A DNA stretch of 37,544 nt. Source: JANWZL01 sp037445185. Lineage in GTDB: Bacteria; Pseudomonadota; Gammaproteobacteria; Burkholderiales; Thiobacillaceae. The stretch is from positions 1-37,544 of the forward strand of contig JBBIKZ010000009.1 in NCBI GenBank assembly GCA_037445185.1, in the 5' to 3' direction. The notes beneath the pieces are model-generated. The model ran no database searches. It was not told the DNA's origin and worked only from the letters and a program-made list of their open reading frames with translations. The translations under genes and the position numbers were made by a program. Shown here in pieces: positions 15,600 to 22,856 of this stretch (its first letter is position 1; the number at the start of each line of letters is the position of its first letter).

Positions 15600-15701
15600 G
15601 TAGGCGCGGACCTAGTCCGCGACCATGGCGACAAATCGCGGACAAGGCCAGCTTCTGTCCAATTTGCTGGGGTTTTGATCGCGGACAGGGGCCGCTCCTC
15701 C
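15600..15701. repeat. Second family of palindromic repeats between convergent genes
   Basis: Three related pieces fill the gap between dgt and comF. At 15600-15623 lies gtaggcgcggacctagtccg followed by cgac, a hairpin with a 7-bp stem and the loop cta. At 15635-15650 lies atcgcggacaaggcca. At 15677-15701 lies gatcgcggacaggggccgct followed by cctcc, close to an inverted copy of the first. The arrangement resembles an extragenic repeat pair. The unit differs from the one at 25227-25288 although both begin GTAGG. It may help end transcription from both sides. Confidence 0.5.
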
Positions 15702-15716
15702 ATGTGCGGTGGCGCG

Positions 15717-16430
15717 TTATCGTGGCAGCGTCCGCGCCACCACCCACGCCTCCACATGGGTCGCACCGGCCTTGCGCACCGCGCTGGCGAGCTCGTTCAG
15801 ACTGGCGCCGCTGGTCAGGACGTCGTCCAGCAGGGCCACACGCAGGCCCTCGAGGCCGGCATCGCACCGGAACGCGCCGCGCAGGTTGCGGCGGCGCTCG
15901 GCCAGGTCGAGACCGACCTGGGCGGGGGTGTCGCGCACGCGTTGGCAGGCGTCCGGCGCCAGGCGGATGCCGAGGCGGGCGGCCAGGTGCCGGCCGAGCT
16001 CCACCGCCTGGTTGAAGCCCCGCTCGCCCAGGCGGCGCGGATGCAGGGGCATGGGCAGGATGCGGTCGGGCATGGGGTGGGCCGAGACGGCCTCTGCCAG
16101 TGCATCGGCCAGGAAGCCGGCCAGGGCGAGCTCGGAGGCGTATTTCAGGCGTTGCACCAGGACATCGGCCGGGAAGGCGTAGACGAAGACCGCCTGGCAG
16201 CCATCGAAGGCCGGAGGTCGCTTGAGACAGGCGCCGCAGACCTCGCCGGTGGGCGTGGGCAAGGCGCACAGCGGACAGCGGGCGGCCGGCAGGCGGGGAA
16301 GCTCCCCCAGGCAGGCCGGACAGAGGGGGGCGCCGTGACAACCTCCACCACACAGCAGACAGGGCTGCGAGACCCGTCGTTGCACAAAATCTGCGCAGAT
16401 GTTCAGAAATTTTGCCCAGCGGTTTGACAA
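15717..16430 (-). CDS. comF: ComF family protein (phosphoribosyltransferase-like)
   Basis: A 237-residue ComF/GntX-type protein. The N-terminus has zinc-binding cysteine pairs (CLLC at 24-27, CPAC at 37-40, CPLC at 52-55, CGAC at 65-68). The C-terminal phosphoribosyltransferase-type domain has LPMPLHPRRLGERGFNQA and the PRPP-binding loop VALLDDVLTSGASLNE. Family members are needed for DNA uptake in naturally competent bacteria, though the enzymatic reaction is unsettled. The first start is TTG at 16430; an internal GTG (VQRRV) near 16387 is possible. It is divergent from the biotin cluster, with only 53 bases between. Confidence 0.92.
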   Translation of the reverse strand: MSNRWAKFLNICADFVQRRVSQPCLLCGGGCHGAPLCPACLGELPRLPAARCPLCALPTPTGEVCGACLKRPPAFDGCQAVFVYAFPADVLVQRLKYASELALAGFLADALAEAVSAHPMPDRILPMPLHPRRLGERGFNQAVELGRHLAARLGIRLAPDACQRVRDTPAQVGLDLAERRRNLRGAFRCDAGLEGLRVALLDDVLTSGASLNELASAVRKAGATHVEAWVVARTLPR

Positions 16431-16483
16431 GGTGCCTCCCTTCCGCGACCATCGTTTGCTCTTTTAAGAATTTTGGGCCCAAC

Positions 16484-16927
16484 ATGGCCGAAACGCACCT
16501 CGTCACCGCCACCAGCTGCAAGCGCAGCGCGCGCCTGTTCAACGCCCTCGCCGTCGCCTCCACCCTGCTCGCCATCGGCCTGTTCAGCCTCGGCCTGCTG
16601 CTGCCCGACAGGAAGATGGCCTTCCTGCCCATGGCCATGAGCCTGCCGCCCATCATGATCTGGCTGGCGGCCTCCATCTTCGTCTATGCCGCCATCGCCC
16701 ACCACCCCGATGCGCGTGTGCGGCATTACAACAAATGGGCCGGCTACCGCTATTACGGCCTCGTGGGTTTTCTCACCATCTTCGCCAACGACCTCGCCCA
16801 CCTGCCGGGTGGGTGGTGGGTGGTGTGGGGCGTCTTCTTCCTCGCCCTGGTGCCCTGGTCGCTGTGGGACATCTGGCGAGCGGGCCGGGAAGACTGGCAG
16901 GACATCGTGCTGGAGGGCGGCAAATGA
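16484..16927 (+). CDS. Conserved small membrane protein upstream of bioB
   Basis: A 147-residue hydrophobic protein with about four membrane segments (roughly 21-41, 50-72, 88-103, 109-130) and the conserved-looking stretches DARVRHYNKWAGYRYYG and PWSLWDIWRAGREDWQD. The function is not recognised. The ATG at 16484 (MAETHLV) is preferred over an upstream GTG-type start at 16412 that would overlap comF. Its last four bases overlap the bioB start (ATGA), so it is very likely in the biotin operon. A role in vitamin uptake is possible but there is no motif to support it. Confidence 0.8.
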   Translation: MAETHLVTATSCKRSARLFNALAVASTLLAIGLFSLGLLLPDRKMAFLPMAMSLPPIMIWLAASIFVYAAIAHHPDARVRHYNKWAGYRYYGLVGFLTIFANDLAHLPGGWWVVWGVFFLALVPWSLWDIWRAGREDWQDIVLEGGK

Positions 16928-17916
16928 ACGACATGACCCTGACGAGCGCCGCCCACGCGTGGACCACCGAGCGCGTGCTCGATCTGTACGCGTTGCCCTT
17001 CAACGACCTCGTCTATCGGGCGGCCAGCGTCCATCGCGCGCACTTCGACCCCAATGCGGTGCAATTGTCCACCCTGCTGTCGGTCAAGACCGGCGGCTGT
17101 TCCGAGGACTGCGGCTATTGTTCGCAGTCCGCCCGCTACGACACGGGCCTCGCGCGCGAGCGGATGCTCGAGGTCGACGAGGTGGTCGCGGCCGCGCGCG
17201 CGGCCAAGGCGAATGGGGCAACCCGCTTCTGCATGGGTGCGGCCTGGCGCGGCCCCAAGGACCGCGACCTGGAGGCGGTCGTGCGGATGGTGCGCGAGGT
17301 CAAGGCCCTGGGGCTGGAGACCTGCGTCACCCTGGGGCTGCTCAAGCCCGGCCAGGCTGAGCGCCTGAAGGCGGCGGGGCTGGACTACTACAACCACAAC
17401 CTCGACACCGGCTCGGACTTTTACGGCCAGGTCATCACCACCCACAGCCACGCCGACCGTTTGCAAACCCTTGCCCAGGTGCGCGCCGCCGGCATCCATG
17501 TCTGTTGCGGCGGCATCATCGGCATGGGCGAGGACCGCCGGGTGCGGGCGCAGTTGATCGCCGAGCTGGCGAGCCTCGACCCGCAGCCCGAGTCGGTGCC
17601 CATCAACCTGCTGGTGAAGATCCCGGGCACGCCCATGGCCGCCGCCGAGGCTCTGGACCCGCTGGAGTTCGTGCGCACGGTGGCGGTGGCGCGCATCGCC
17701 ATGCCACGCGCCCACGTGCGCCTGTCGGCCGGCCGGCGCGAGCTGGGCGAGGTGGCGCAGGCGCTGTGTTTCCTGGCCGGGGCCAATTCCATCTTCTACG
17801 GCGAGCGGCTGCTCACCACTGGCAACCCGGAGGTGGAGGCCGACCGGCGCCTGTTCGACAAGCTGGGCCTCAGGCCCGAGCCGGTACAGGGGCGACGCTG
17901 TGCCGGCGGCGGCTGA
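16924..17916 (+). CDS. bioB: Biotin synthase
   Basis: BioB is the radical-SAM enzyme that inserts sulfur into dethiobiotin, the last step of biotin synthesis. The 330-residue product carries the radical-SAM cluster motif C-x3-C-x2-C as Cys59, Cys63 and Cys66 in GGCSEDCGYCSQSARY, followed by RFCMGAAWRGPK, the YYNHNLDT block and CCGGIIGMGE. The [2Fe-2S] ligands are also present, with Arg in RLSAGRRE. The ATG at 16924 overlaps the preceding gene by 4 bases; its 3' end overlaps bioF by 17 bases. Confidence 0.98.
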   Translation: MNDMTLTSAAHAWTTERVLDLYALPFNDLVYRAASVHRAHFDPNAVQLSTLLSVKTGGCSEDCGYCSQSARYDTGLARERMLEVDEVVAAARAAKANGATRFCMGAAWRGPKDRDLEAVVRMVREVKALGLETCVTLGLLKPGQAERLKAAGLDYYNHNLDTGSDFYGQVITTHSHADRLQTLAQVRAAGIHVCCGGIIGMGEDRRVRAQLIAELASLDPQPESVPINLLVKIPGTPMAAAEALDPLEFVRTVAVARIAMPRAHVRLSAGRRELGEVAQALCFLAGANSIFYGERLLTTGNPEVEADRRLFDKLGLRPEPVQGRRCAGGG

Positions 17917-19066
17917 GCTGCCGCGCTCGCTGGCCGACCTCGAGGCGCGTGGTCTCGCGCGCCGGCGTCGCGTCCTCGAGGGGGGGCAGGGCGCCCATGT
18001 GCGGGTGGACGGCGAGGACTGCCTGTCCTTCGCCAGCAACGACTACCTGGGCCTGGCCAACCATCCCGAGCTGGTGGTGGCCGCCCAGCTCGCGGCTGCG
18101 CGCCATGGGGTGGGGGCGGGGGCCTCCCACCTGCTCACCGGCCACCATGCCCTGCACCACCGGCTGGAGCAGGAACTGGCCGCGTTCGTGGACTTACCCG
18201 CGGCGCTGCTCTTCTCCACCGGCTACATGGCCAACCTGGGCGTCGTCTCCGCCCTGCTCGGGCGCGACGGCGCCATCTTCGCCGACCGCCTCAACCACGC
18301 CTCGCTGGTGGATGCGGCGCTGCTCTCCCGCGCCCGGCACGTGCGCTACCCCCACCTGGACCTCGCCGCCCTGGAGCGGCGCCTGGCTGAGAGCGCTGCG
18401 CGCGTGAAACTCATCGCCACCGACGCCGTGTTCAGCATGGACGGCGACATCGCCCCCCTGGCCGAGCTGCTGGCGCTGGCCGAACGGCACGGCGCCTGGC
18501 TCTATGTGGACGACGCCCACGGTTTCGGCGTGCTGGGCCGGGAGGGACGGGGCAGCCTGGCACACGCCTCCCCTCTCGCCCAACACCCCTCGCTCATCTA
18601 CATGGCCACCCTGGGCAAGGCGGCCGGGGTGGCTGGGGCCTTCGTCGCCGGCAGCCGGGCCCTCATCGACTGGCTGTTGCACAAGGCCCGCACCTATGTC
18701 TATACCACCGCCATGCCGCCCCTGCTGGCGGCGGCCACCTCGGTGAGCCTCAAGCTGATCCGCACCGAGGGCTGGCGCCGCGAGCGGCTGGCGGGCCTGA
18801 TCGAGCGGCTCAGGACCGGCGCGGCGGGCCTGCCCTGGCGGCTGCTGCCCTCCATCACACCCATCCAGCCCCTGCTGGTGGGCAGCAACGAGGCGGCGCT
18901 GCGCCTGGCCGAGGCGCTGCGCCAGCGCGGCATCCTCTGCCCGGCCATCCGCCCCCCCACCGTGCCCGAGGGCACGGCCAGGCTGCGCATCTCGCTCTCT
19001 GCCGCGCACAGCGAAGCGGACGTCGACCGCCTGCTCGCCGCCCTGCACGAACTGGCCGCCTCATGA
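17900..19066 (+). CDS. bioF: 8-amino-7-oxononanoate synthase
   Basis: BioF condenses pimeloyl-ACP (or CoA) with L-alanine to give 8-amino-7-oxononanoate. The 388-residue product is a class-II PLP-dependent alpha-oxoamine synthase: FASNDYLGLANHP near 44-56, FSTGYMANLG, TDAVFSMDGD, VDDAHGFGVLG, and the PLP lysine Lys240 in ATLGKAAGVAGAF. The start is GTG at 17900 within bioB; it overlaps bioH by 4 bases at its 3' end. Order and overlaps indicate one transcript. Confidence 0.97.
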   Translation: MPAAAELPRSLADLEARGLARRRRVLEGGQGAHVRVDGEDCLSFASNDYLGLANHPELVVAAQLAAARHGVGAGASHLLTGHHALHHRLEQELAAFVDLPAALLFSTGYMANLGVVSALLGRDGAIFADRLNHASLVDAALLSRARHVRYPHLDLAALERRLAESAARVKLIATDAVFSMDGDIAPLAELLALAERHGAWLYVDDAHGFGVLGREGRGSLAHASPLAQHPSLIYMATLGKAAGVAGAFVAGSRALIDWLLHKARTYVYTTAMPPLLAAATSVSLKLIRTEGWRRERLAGLIERLRTGAAGLPWRLLPSITPIQPLLVGSNEAALRLAEALRQRGILCPAIRPPTVPEGTARLRISLSAAHSEADVDRLLAALHELAAS

Positions 19067-19827
19067 GCCCGCACGCCTCCCCCCGCACGCCCCACTTGGT
19101 CTTCCTGCACGGCTGGGGACTCCATGGCGGCATCTGGGCCGACATGCGCCGGCGCCTGGCCGACTGGCCGTCGCTGGCCCCGGACCTGCCGGGTTATGGT
19201 ACGACGGCGCCGGTCAGCCCCTATACCGCCGAGCGCCTGGCCGAGGCCCTGGCGGCGGCGATGCCCCCGCAGTGCATCGCCATCGGCTGGTCGCTCGGGG
19301 GCATGGTCGCACTCGCCTGGGCGGCACGGCACCCGCAGCAGGTGCGGGCCCTGGTGCTGGTGGCCACCACCCCCGTCTTCGTCAACCAGACGGACTGGTC
19401 GCACGGGCTCGCACCCGAGGTGCTGGAGGGCTTCGCGCGCGACCTCCAGCGCGACTACCGCGCCACCCTGCTGCGCTTCCTCGCCCTGCAGGCGCGCGGC
19501 GGCGATCAAGCGCGCGCGGTGATCGCTCACCTGCGCGGGACGGTATTCGCGCGTGGCGAGCCCGACCCTGTCGTTCTGGCCGCCGGAATCGAACTGCTGC
19601 GTAACGTAGACCTGCGCGGAGCGATTCCCCGAGTGCGCTGTCCCACCCTGGTCCTGCATGGCGGACACGACACCCTTTGCCCGCCCGCGGCCGGTCACTG
19701 GCTGGCCGAACATCTTGCCGGGTCTCGCCTGGCCCTGCACCCCAGCGCGTCTCATGCCCCCTTTCTCTCCCACCCGGGGTGGTTCGTCGCCACCCTGCAG
19801 GATTTCCTCGCCGGCCGCGATGGATAA
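19063..19827 (+). CDS. bioH: Pimeloyl-[acyl-carrier-protein] methyl ester esterase BioH
   Basis: BioH removes the methyl ester from pimeloyl-ACP methyl ester, releasing the pimeloyl chain for BioF. The 254-residue alpha/beta hydrolase has HGWGLHGGIW (16-25), the nucleophile Ser77 in GWSLGG, Asp203 in LHGGHDTLCP, and His231 in SASHAPFLSHP, a complete catalytic triad. The ATG at 19063 overlaps bioF (ATGA). It overlaps bioC by 8 bases. Confidence 0.95.
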   Translation: MSPHASPRTPHLVFLHGWGLHGGIWADMRRRLADWPSLAPDLPGYGTTAPVSPYTAERLAEALAAAMPPQCIAIGWSLGGMVALAWAARHPQQVRALVLVATTPVFVNQTDWSHGLAPEVLEGFARDLQRDYRATLLRFLALQARGGDQARAVIAHLRGTVFARGEPDPVVLAAGIELLRNVDLRGAIPRVRCPTLVLHGGHDTLCPPAAGHWLAEHLAGSRLALHPSASHAPFLSHPGWFVATLQDFLAGRDG

Positions 19828-20719
19828 ACGCGCCATCCGCGCCGCCTTCGGGCGCGCCGCCGCCGGTTACGACCAGGCTGCGTTCCTGCAGCAGGAGGTG
19901 GCGCGCCGGCTGGACGAGCGGCTGGACGTGATGCGGATAGAACCCGAACGCATCCTTGACGCCGGCTGCGGCACCGGCTATGCCCTGCCCCTGCTCAGGG
20001 CGCGTTACCCGAAGGCGCGGCTCATCGGCCTGGACCTGGCCGACGCCATGCTGGTGCAGGCCCGGGGCCGCTATGGTGGCGCGGGCGGCTGGCGCAGATG
20101 GCTCGCACCCCTCGGCACTCGCCCTGCCGCCCCCGCCTTCCTCTGCGCCGACATCGAGTGCCTGCCCCTGAAAAAGGATGGCCTGGACATGGTCTGGTCC
20201 AACCTCACCCTGCAATGGGTGGGCGACCTGGCAGCCTGTTTTCACGAAATCCACCGCGTCATCCGCCCCGGGGGGCTGTTCGCCTTCAGCACCTTCGGCC
20301 CGGACACACTCAAGGAGCTGCGCCAGGCCTTCGCCGGCCTGGACGGCCACAACCACGTCAACCGCTTCACCGACATGCACGACATCGGCGACATGCTGGT
20401 CTATGCCGGCTTCGCCCACCCGGTGATGGAGATGGAATACCTCACCCTCACCTATGCCGACGTGAAGTCCCTGCTCCGGGAGCTCAAGGCGATCGGCGCC
20501 GACACCGTGCTGGAGGGACGCCGCACCGGGCTGATGGGCCGCCAGGCGTGGCAGCGCCTCAACGAGAACTACGAGCGCCTGCGCCGCGACGGGCGCCTGC
20601 CGGCCACCTTCGAGGTCATCTATGGCCATGCCTGGGCCGGCCGCAAGGACCGGTTGACCGACGGACGGCAGGTGATCGCCCTCGAGATCGGCCGGCGGCG
20701 GGCGAAACACGGTCTGTGA
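19820..20719 (+). CDS. bioC: Malonyl-[acyl-carrier-protein] O-methyltransferase BioC
   Basis: BioC methylates the free carboxyl of malonyl-ACP with SAM, disguising it as a fatty-acid primer for pimelate synthesis. The 299-residue product has MDKRAIRAAFGRAAAGYDQA at its N-terminus, motif I ILDAGCGTGYALPLL, LIGLDLADAML, and the signature WSNLTLQWVGDL followed by VIRPGGLFAFSTFGPDTLKE. The ATG at 19820 overlaps the bioH stop. It is the last gene in the cluster; bioA and bioD are not in the window and must lie elsewhere if the pathway is complete. Confidence 0.96.
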   Translation: MDKRAIRAAFGRAAAGYDQAAFLQQEVARRLDERLDVMRIEPERILDAGCGTGYALPLLRARYPKARLIGLDLADAMLVQARGRYGGAGGWRRWLAPLGTRPAAPAFLCADIECLPLKKDGLDMVWSNLTLQWVGDLAACFHEIHRVIRPGGLFAFSTFGPDTLKELRQAFAGLDGHNHVNRFTDMHDIGDMLVYAGFAHPVMEMEYLTLTYADVKSLLRELKAIGADTVLEGRRTGLMGRQAWQRLNENYERLRRDGRLPATFEVIYGHAWAGRKDRLTDGRQVIALEIGRRRAKHGL

Positions 20720-20989
20720 ACATGCAGCCGATGCTGGCTGCCCCACTGGGCGGTTGAGCCCATCTTGCTGCCGCCCGCCTGCCCAGTATGCGGCTCACGA
20801 CCACTGAGCAGGCGCACGCAGACGGATCGCGTCCTGCTCCCGCTACCAGTCGGCGTTCCTGACCATCTCGGCGTAGCGCCGCAGCGGACAGCACGATCTG
20901 GCCGCGTCCGGCTGGGCAGGTGGGGCAGATTCGGCCGCCGGGTGTTGCCGCGCGCACACAGAGTGTCTGCACGTCGCCGCGGCGACGTG
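20720..20989. other. Intergenic region between convergent bioC and the beta-propeller gene
   Basis: No convincing gene. Just after the bioC stop are two small hairpins in series: gcagcc/ggctgc (20724-20741) and tgggc/gccca (20747-20762); they could weaken transcription but have no clear T tract. Next to the opposite stop codon lies a 20-base perfect palindrome (20970-20989). The middle 20770-20950 shows nothing recognisable; short open frames in it lack similarity. Confidence 0.5.
20970..20989. repeat. Perfect 20-base palindrome at the 3' end of the beta-propeller gene
   Basis: The sequence cacgtcgccg followed by cggcgacgtg is its own reverse complement over 20 bases and directly abuts the TGA stop (20990-20992, minus strand). 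A smaller hairpin (acac, aga, gtgt) follows on the far side. No T tract is present, so a factor-independent terminator is uncertain; a protein-binding or repeat origin is also possible. Confidence 0.5.
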
Positions 20990-21877
20990 TCAACGGCTGT
21001 GCAATAGCAGACGGTAGAGCTTGCCTTCCATCATCGCCGGGATCCAGAGGACGTTGCCGTCGCTGGCCAGGTCGGCCGGCCCGGCCATGACGGGGGCCTG
21101 GATGGCCTCCAGCCGCCCGGTGCGTGTGTCCAGCCAGTGCAGCACGCCCGCGGGCTCGAAGCGGACCCAGTTGGACACCACGTAGCGCTGGCCGCCGAGG
21201 CTCACGACCCCGTCGTACAGGCCCGGCGGACTGGGCTCGTAGACGCGCACCTGGCTGGCCTGGTTGCCCGACAGCCGGTATTGCCGGACTCGGCCGTTCG
21301 CCCGCTCGTCGGTGCCCCACTCCGCCACGGTCAGGACTTGGCCGCTCAGGTCGAGGCCGTTCGGCCCCTGCGGCGGGACGTCGAAGCGCACCTCCTCGTA
21401 GCGGGGGTGCTGGGTGTGGATGACGTAGACCTTGTTCTGATCGGTGGCGGACAGCAGGAGCCGGTGGCCGCTCGCGGCGGCGAAGGCGTTGAGGAAGCGC
21501 GCCCCGCTGGCGGCGAGGTCCAGTTCGAAGACCTGTTTGCCGTCGCTCATGCGCCAACCCAGCACGCGGTCGATGTCCGCCACGTAGAGCACGCCGTTGA
21601 CGGCGATCATGCCCTTGGGGGCATCGAGGCCGCTCTTCCATTTGCGCTCGCGCACGTAGCCCTGGCGGTCGAGCCTGGAGATGAAGCCGTCGCCGTCCTT
21701 GGCGAAGGGGTCGAGCTTCTCGCCCACGTTGGAGACATAGACATGCTCGCCCGCCACCACCACGCTCTCGGGCGAGGCGAAGCCAGCGATGACCTTGTCC
21801 ACGACGGCCCTGGCCGCCTGCGCCGGGATCACCCAGGCGAAGAGCAAAAGCAGGAGAGAGACTTGTGCGCTGCGCAT
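20990..21877 (-). CDS. Secreted beta-propeller (SMP-30/NHL-like) protein
   Basis: A 295-residue protein with a clear Sec signal peptide (MRSAQVSLLLLLFAWVIPAQ, then A), so periplasmic. The mature part has repeated strand-turn units typical of six-bladed propellers: PESVVVAGEHVYVSNVGE, APKGMIAVNGVLYVADIDRV, GPNGLDLSGQVLTVAEWGTD, and GPADLASDGNVLWIPAMMEG. The likely fold is SMP-30/gluconolactonase-like or NHL; metal-ligand residues could not be assigned and no substrate can be named. The start at 21877 places the signal peptide at the N-terminus. It follows secF by 31 bases, which may reflect shared transcription rather than shared function. Confidence 0.75.
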   Translation of the reverse strand: MRSAQVSLLLLLFAWVIPAQAARAVVDKVIAGFASPESVVVAGEHVYVSNVGEKLDPFAKDGDGFISRLDRQGYVRERKWKSGLDAPKGMIAVNGVLYVADIDRVLGWRMSDGKQVFELDLAASGARFLNAFAAASGHRLLLSATDQNKVYVIHTQHPRYEEVRFDVPPQGPNGLDLSGQVLTVAEWGTDERANGRVRQYRLSGNQASQVRVYEPSPPGLYDGVVSLGGQRYVVSNWVRFEPAGVLHWLDTRTGRLEAIQAPVMAGPADLASDGNVLWIPAMMEGKLYRLLLHSR

Positions 21878-21908
21878 GATGGATCTCCTCGAACACGGAC
21901 GCGGTGGT

Positions 21909-22844
21909 TCACACCACTGCGCCGCTTTCCTGTTTCGGCGGCTTGATGAAATCCTCCCTCGACACACCCAGCCACATGACGATGGGGCTCGCCACCAGGA
22001 CGGAGGAATAGGTCCCCACCACGATGCCGATGGTCAGCGCCATGGCGAAGCCGAAGAGGATCTCGCCGCCCAGGATCAGCATGGCGAGCACCATCATCAG
22101 GGTGGTGCCGCTGGTGATGATGGTGCGCGAAAGCGTGGCCGTCTTGGCGTTGTCCATGATGGCCGCCACGTCCGTCATGCGGGTCTTCTTGAAGTTCTCG
22201 CGGATGCGGTCGAACACCACCACCGTGTCGTTGACGGAATAGCCCAGCACGGCGAGCACCGCCGCCAGCACGGTGAGCGAAAACTCCCACTGGAACAGGG
22301 CGAACGCGCCCAGGACGATGAACACGTCGTGCGCGGTGGCGAAGATGGCGCCGATGGCGAAGCGCCATTCGAAGCGCAGCGCCAGATAGATGACGATGCC
22401 GATGGCCACCACCAGGAGCGCGAGCGCGCCGTCCTCGAACAATTCCCTGCCCACTTGCGGGCCGACGAACTCGACCCGGCGCAGATCGACCCTGGGCTCC
22501 TGCGCGCGCAGCACGACGAGTACCTTTTCCGACAACTGGGCCGAGGTCACGCCCGCCTTCACCGGCAGCCGGATCAGCACGTCGGTGGAGGCGCCGAAGG
22601 TCTGCACCTGGGCGTCGGCGTAGCCGTTGCGCGCCAAGTGGTTGCGGATGGCGGGGATGTCGGCGGCGCTGGGGTAGCCCATCTCCATCACCGTGCCGCC
22701 GGTGAAGTCCACGCCCAGGTTGAGCCCCTTGAAGACGAGCAGGCCGATGGAGGCAAGGATGAAGGCGACCGAGACGAAGATGGTGGAACGCGCCCAGCGC
22801 ATGAAGGGGATGTCGCGCTTCAAACGGAACAATTCCAGGCGCAT
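21909..22844 (-). CDS. secF: Protein translocase subunit SecF
   Basis: SecF works with SecD, using the proton gradient to help exported proteins leave the SecYEG channel. The 311-residue product has a first membrane helix (about 17-37), a periplasmic domain containing GVDFTGGTVMEMGYP, and five further helices with the conserved GYSVNDTVVVFDRIRENF block near 200 and a C-terminal helix pair ending in a SREDFIKPPK tail. Start MRLELFRLKRDIPFMRW at 22844. It lies 12 bases after secD. Confidence 0.97.
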   Translation of the reverse strand: MRLELFRLKRDIPFMRWARSTIFVSVAFILASIGLLVFKGLNLGVDFTGGTVMEMGYPSAADIPAIRNHLARNGYADAQVQTFGASTDVLIRLPVKAGVTSAQLSEKVLVVLRAQEPRVDLRRVEFVGPQVGRELFEDGALALLVVAIGIVIYLALRFEWRFAIGAIFATAHDVFIVLGAFALFQWEFSLTVLAAVLAVLGYSVNDTVVVFDRIRENFKKTRMTDVAAIMDNAKTATLSRTIITSGTTLMMVLAMLILGGEILFGFAMALTIGIVVGTYSSVLVASPIVMWLGVSREDFIKPPKQESGAVV

Positions 22845-22856
22845 CGGCGGGACTCC

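Noticed and set aside
16421..16430. ggtttgacaa upstream of the biotin genes, resembling a BirA half-site
   Set aside because: It has an extra base relative to the GGTTTACAA half-site and no matching opposite half at the expected distance; it also overlaps the comF start.
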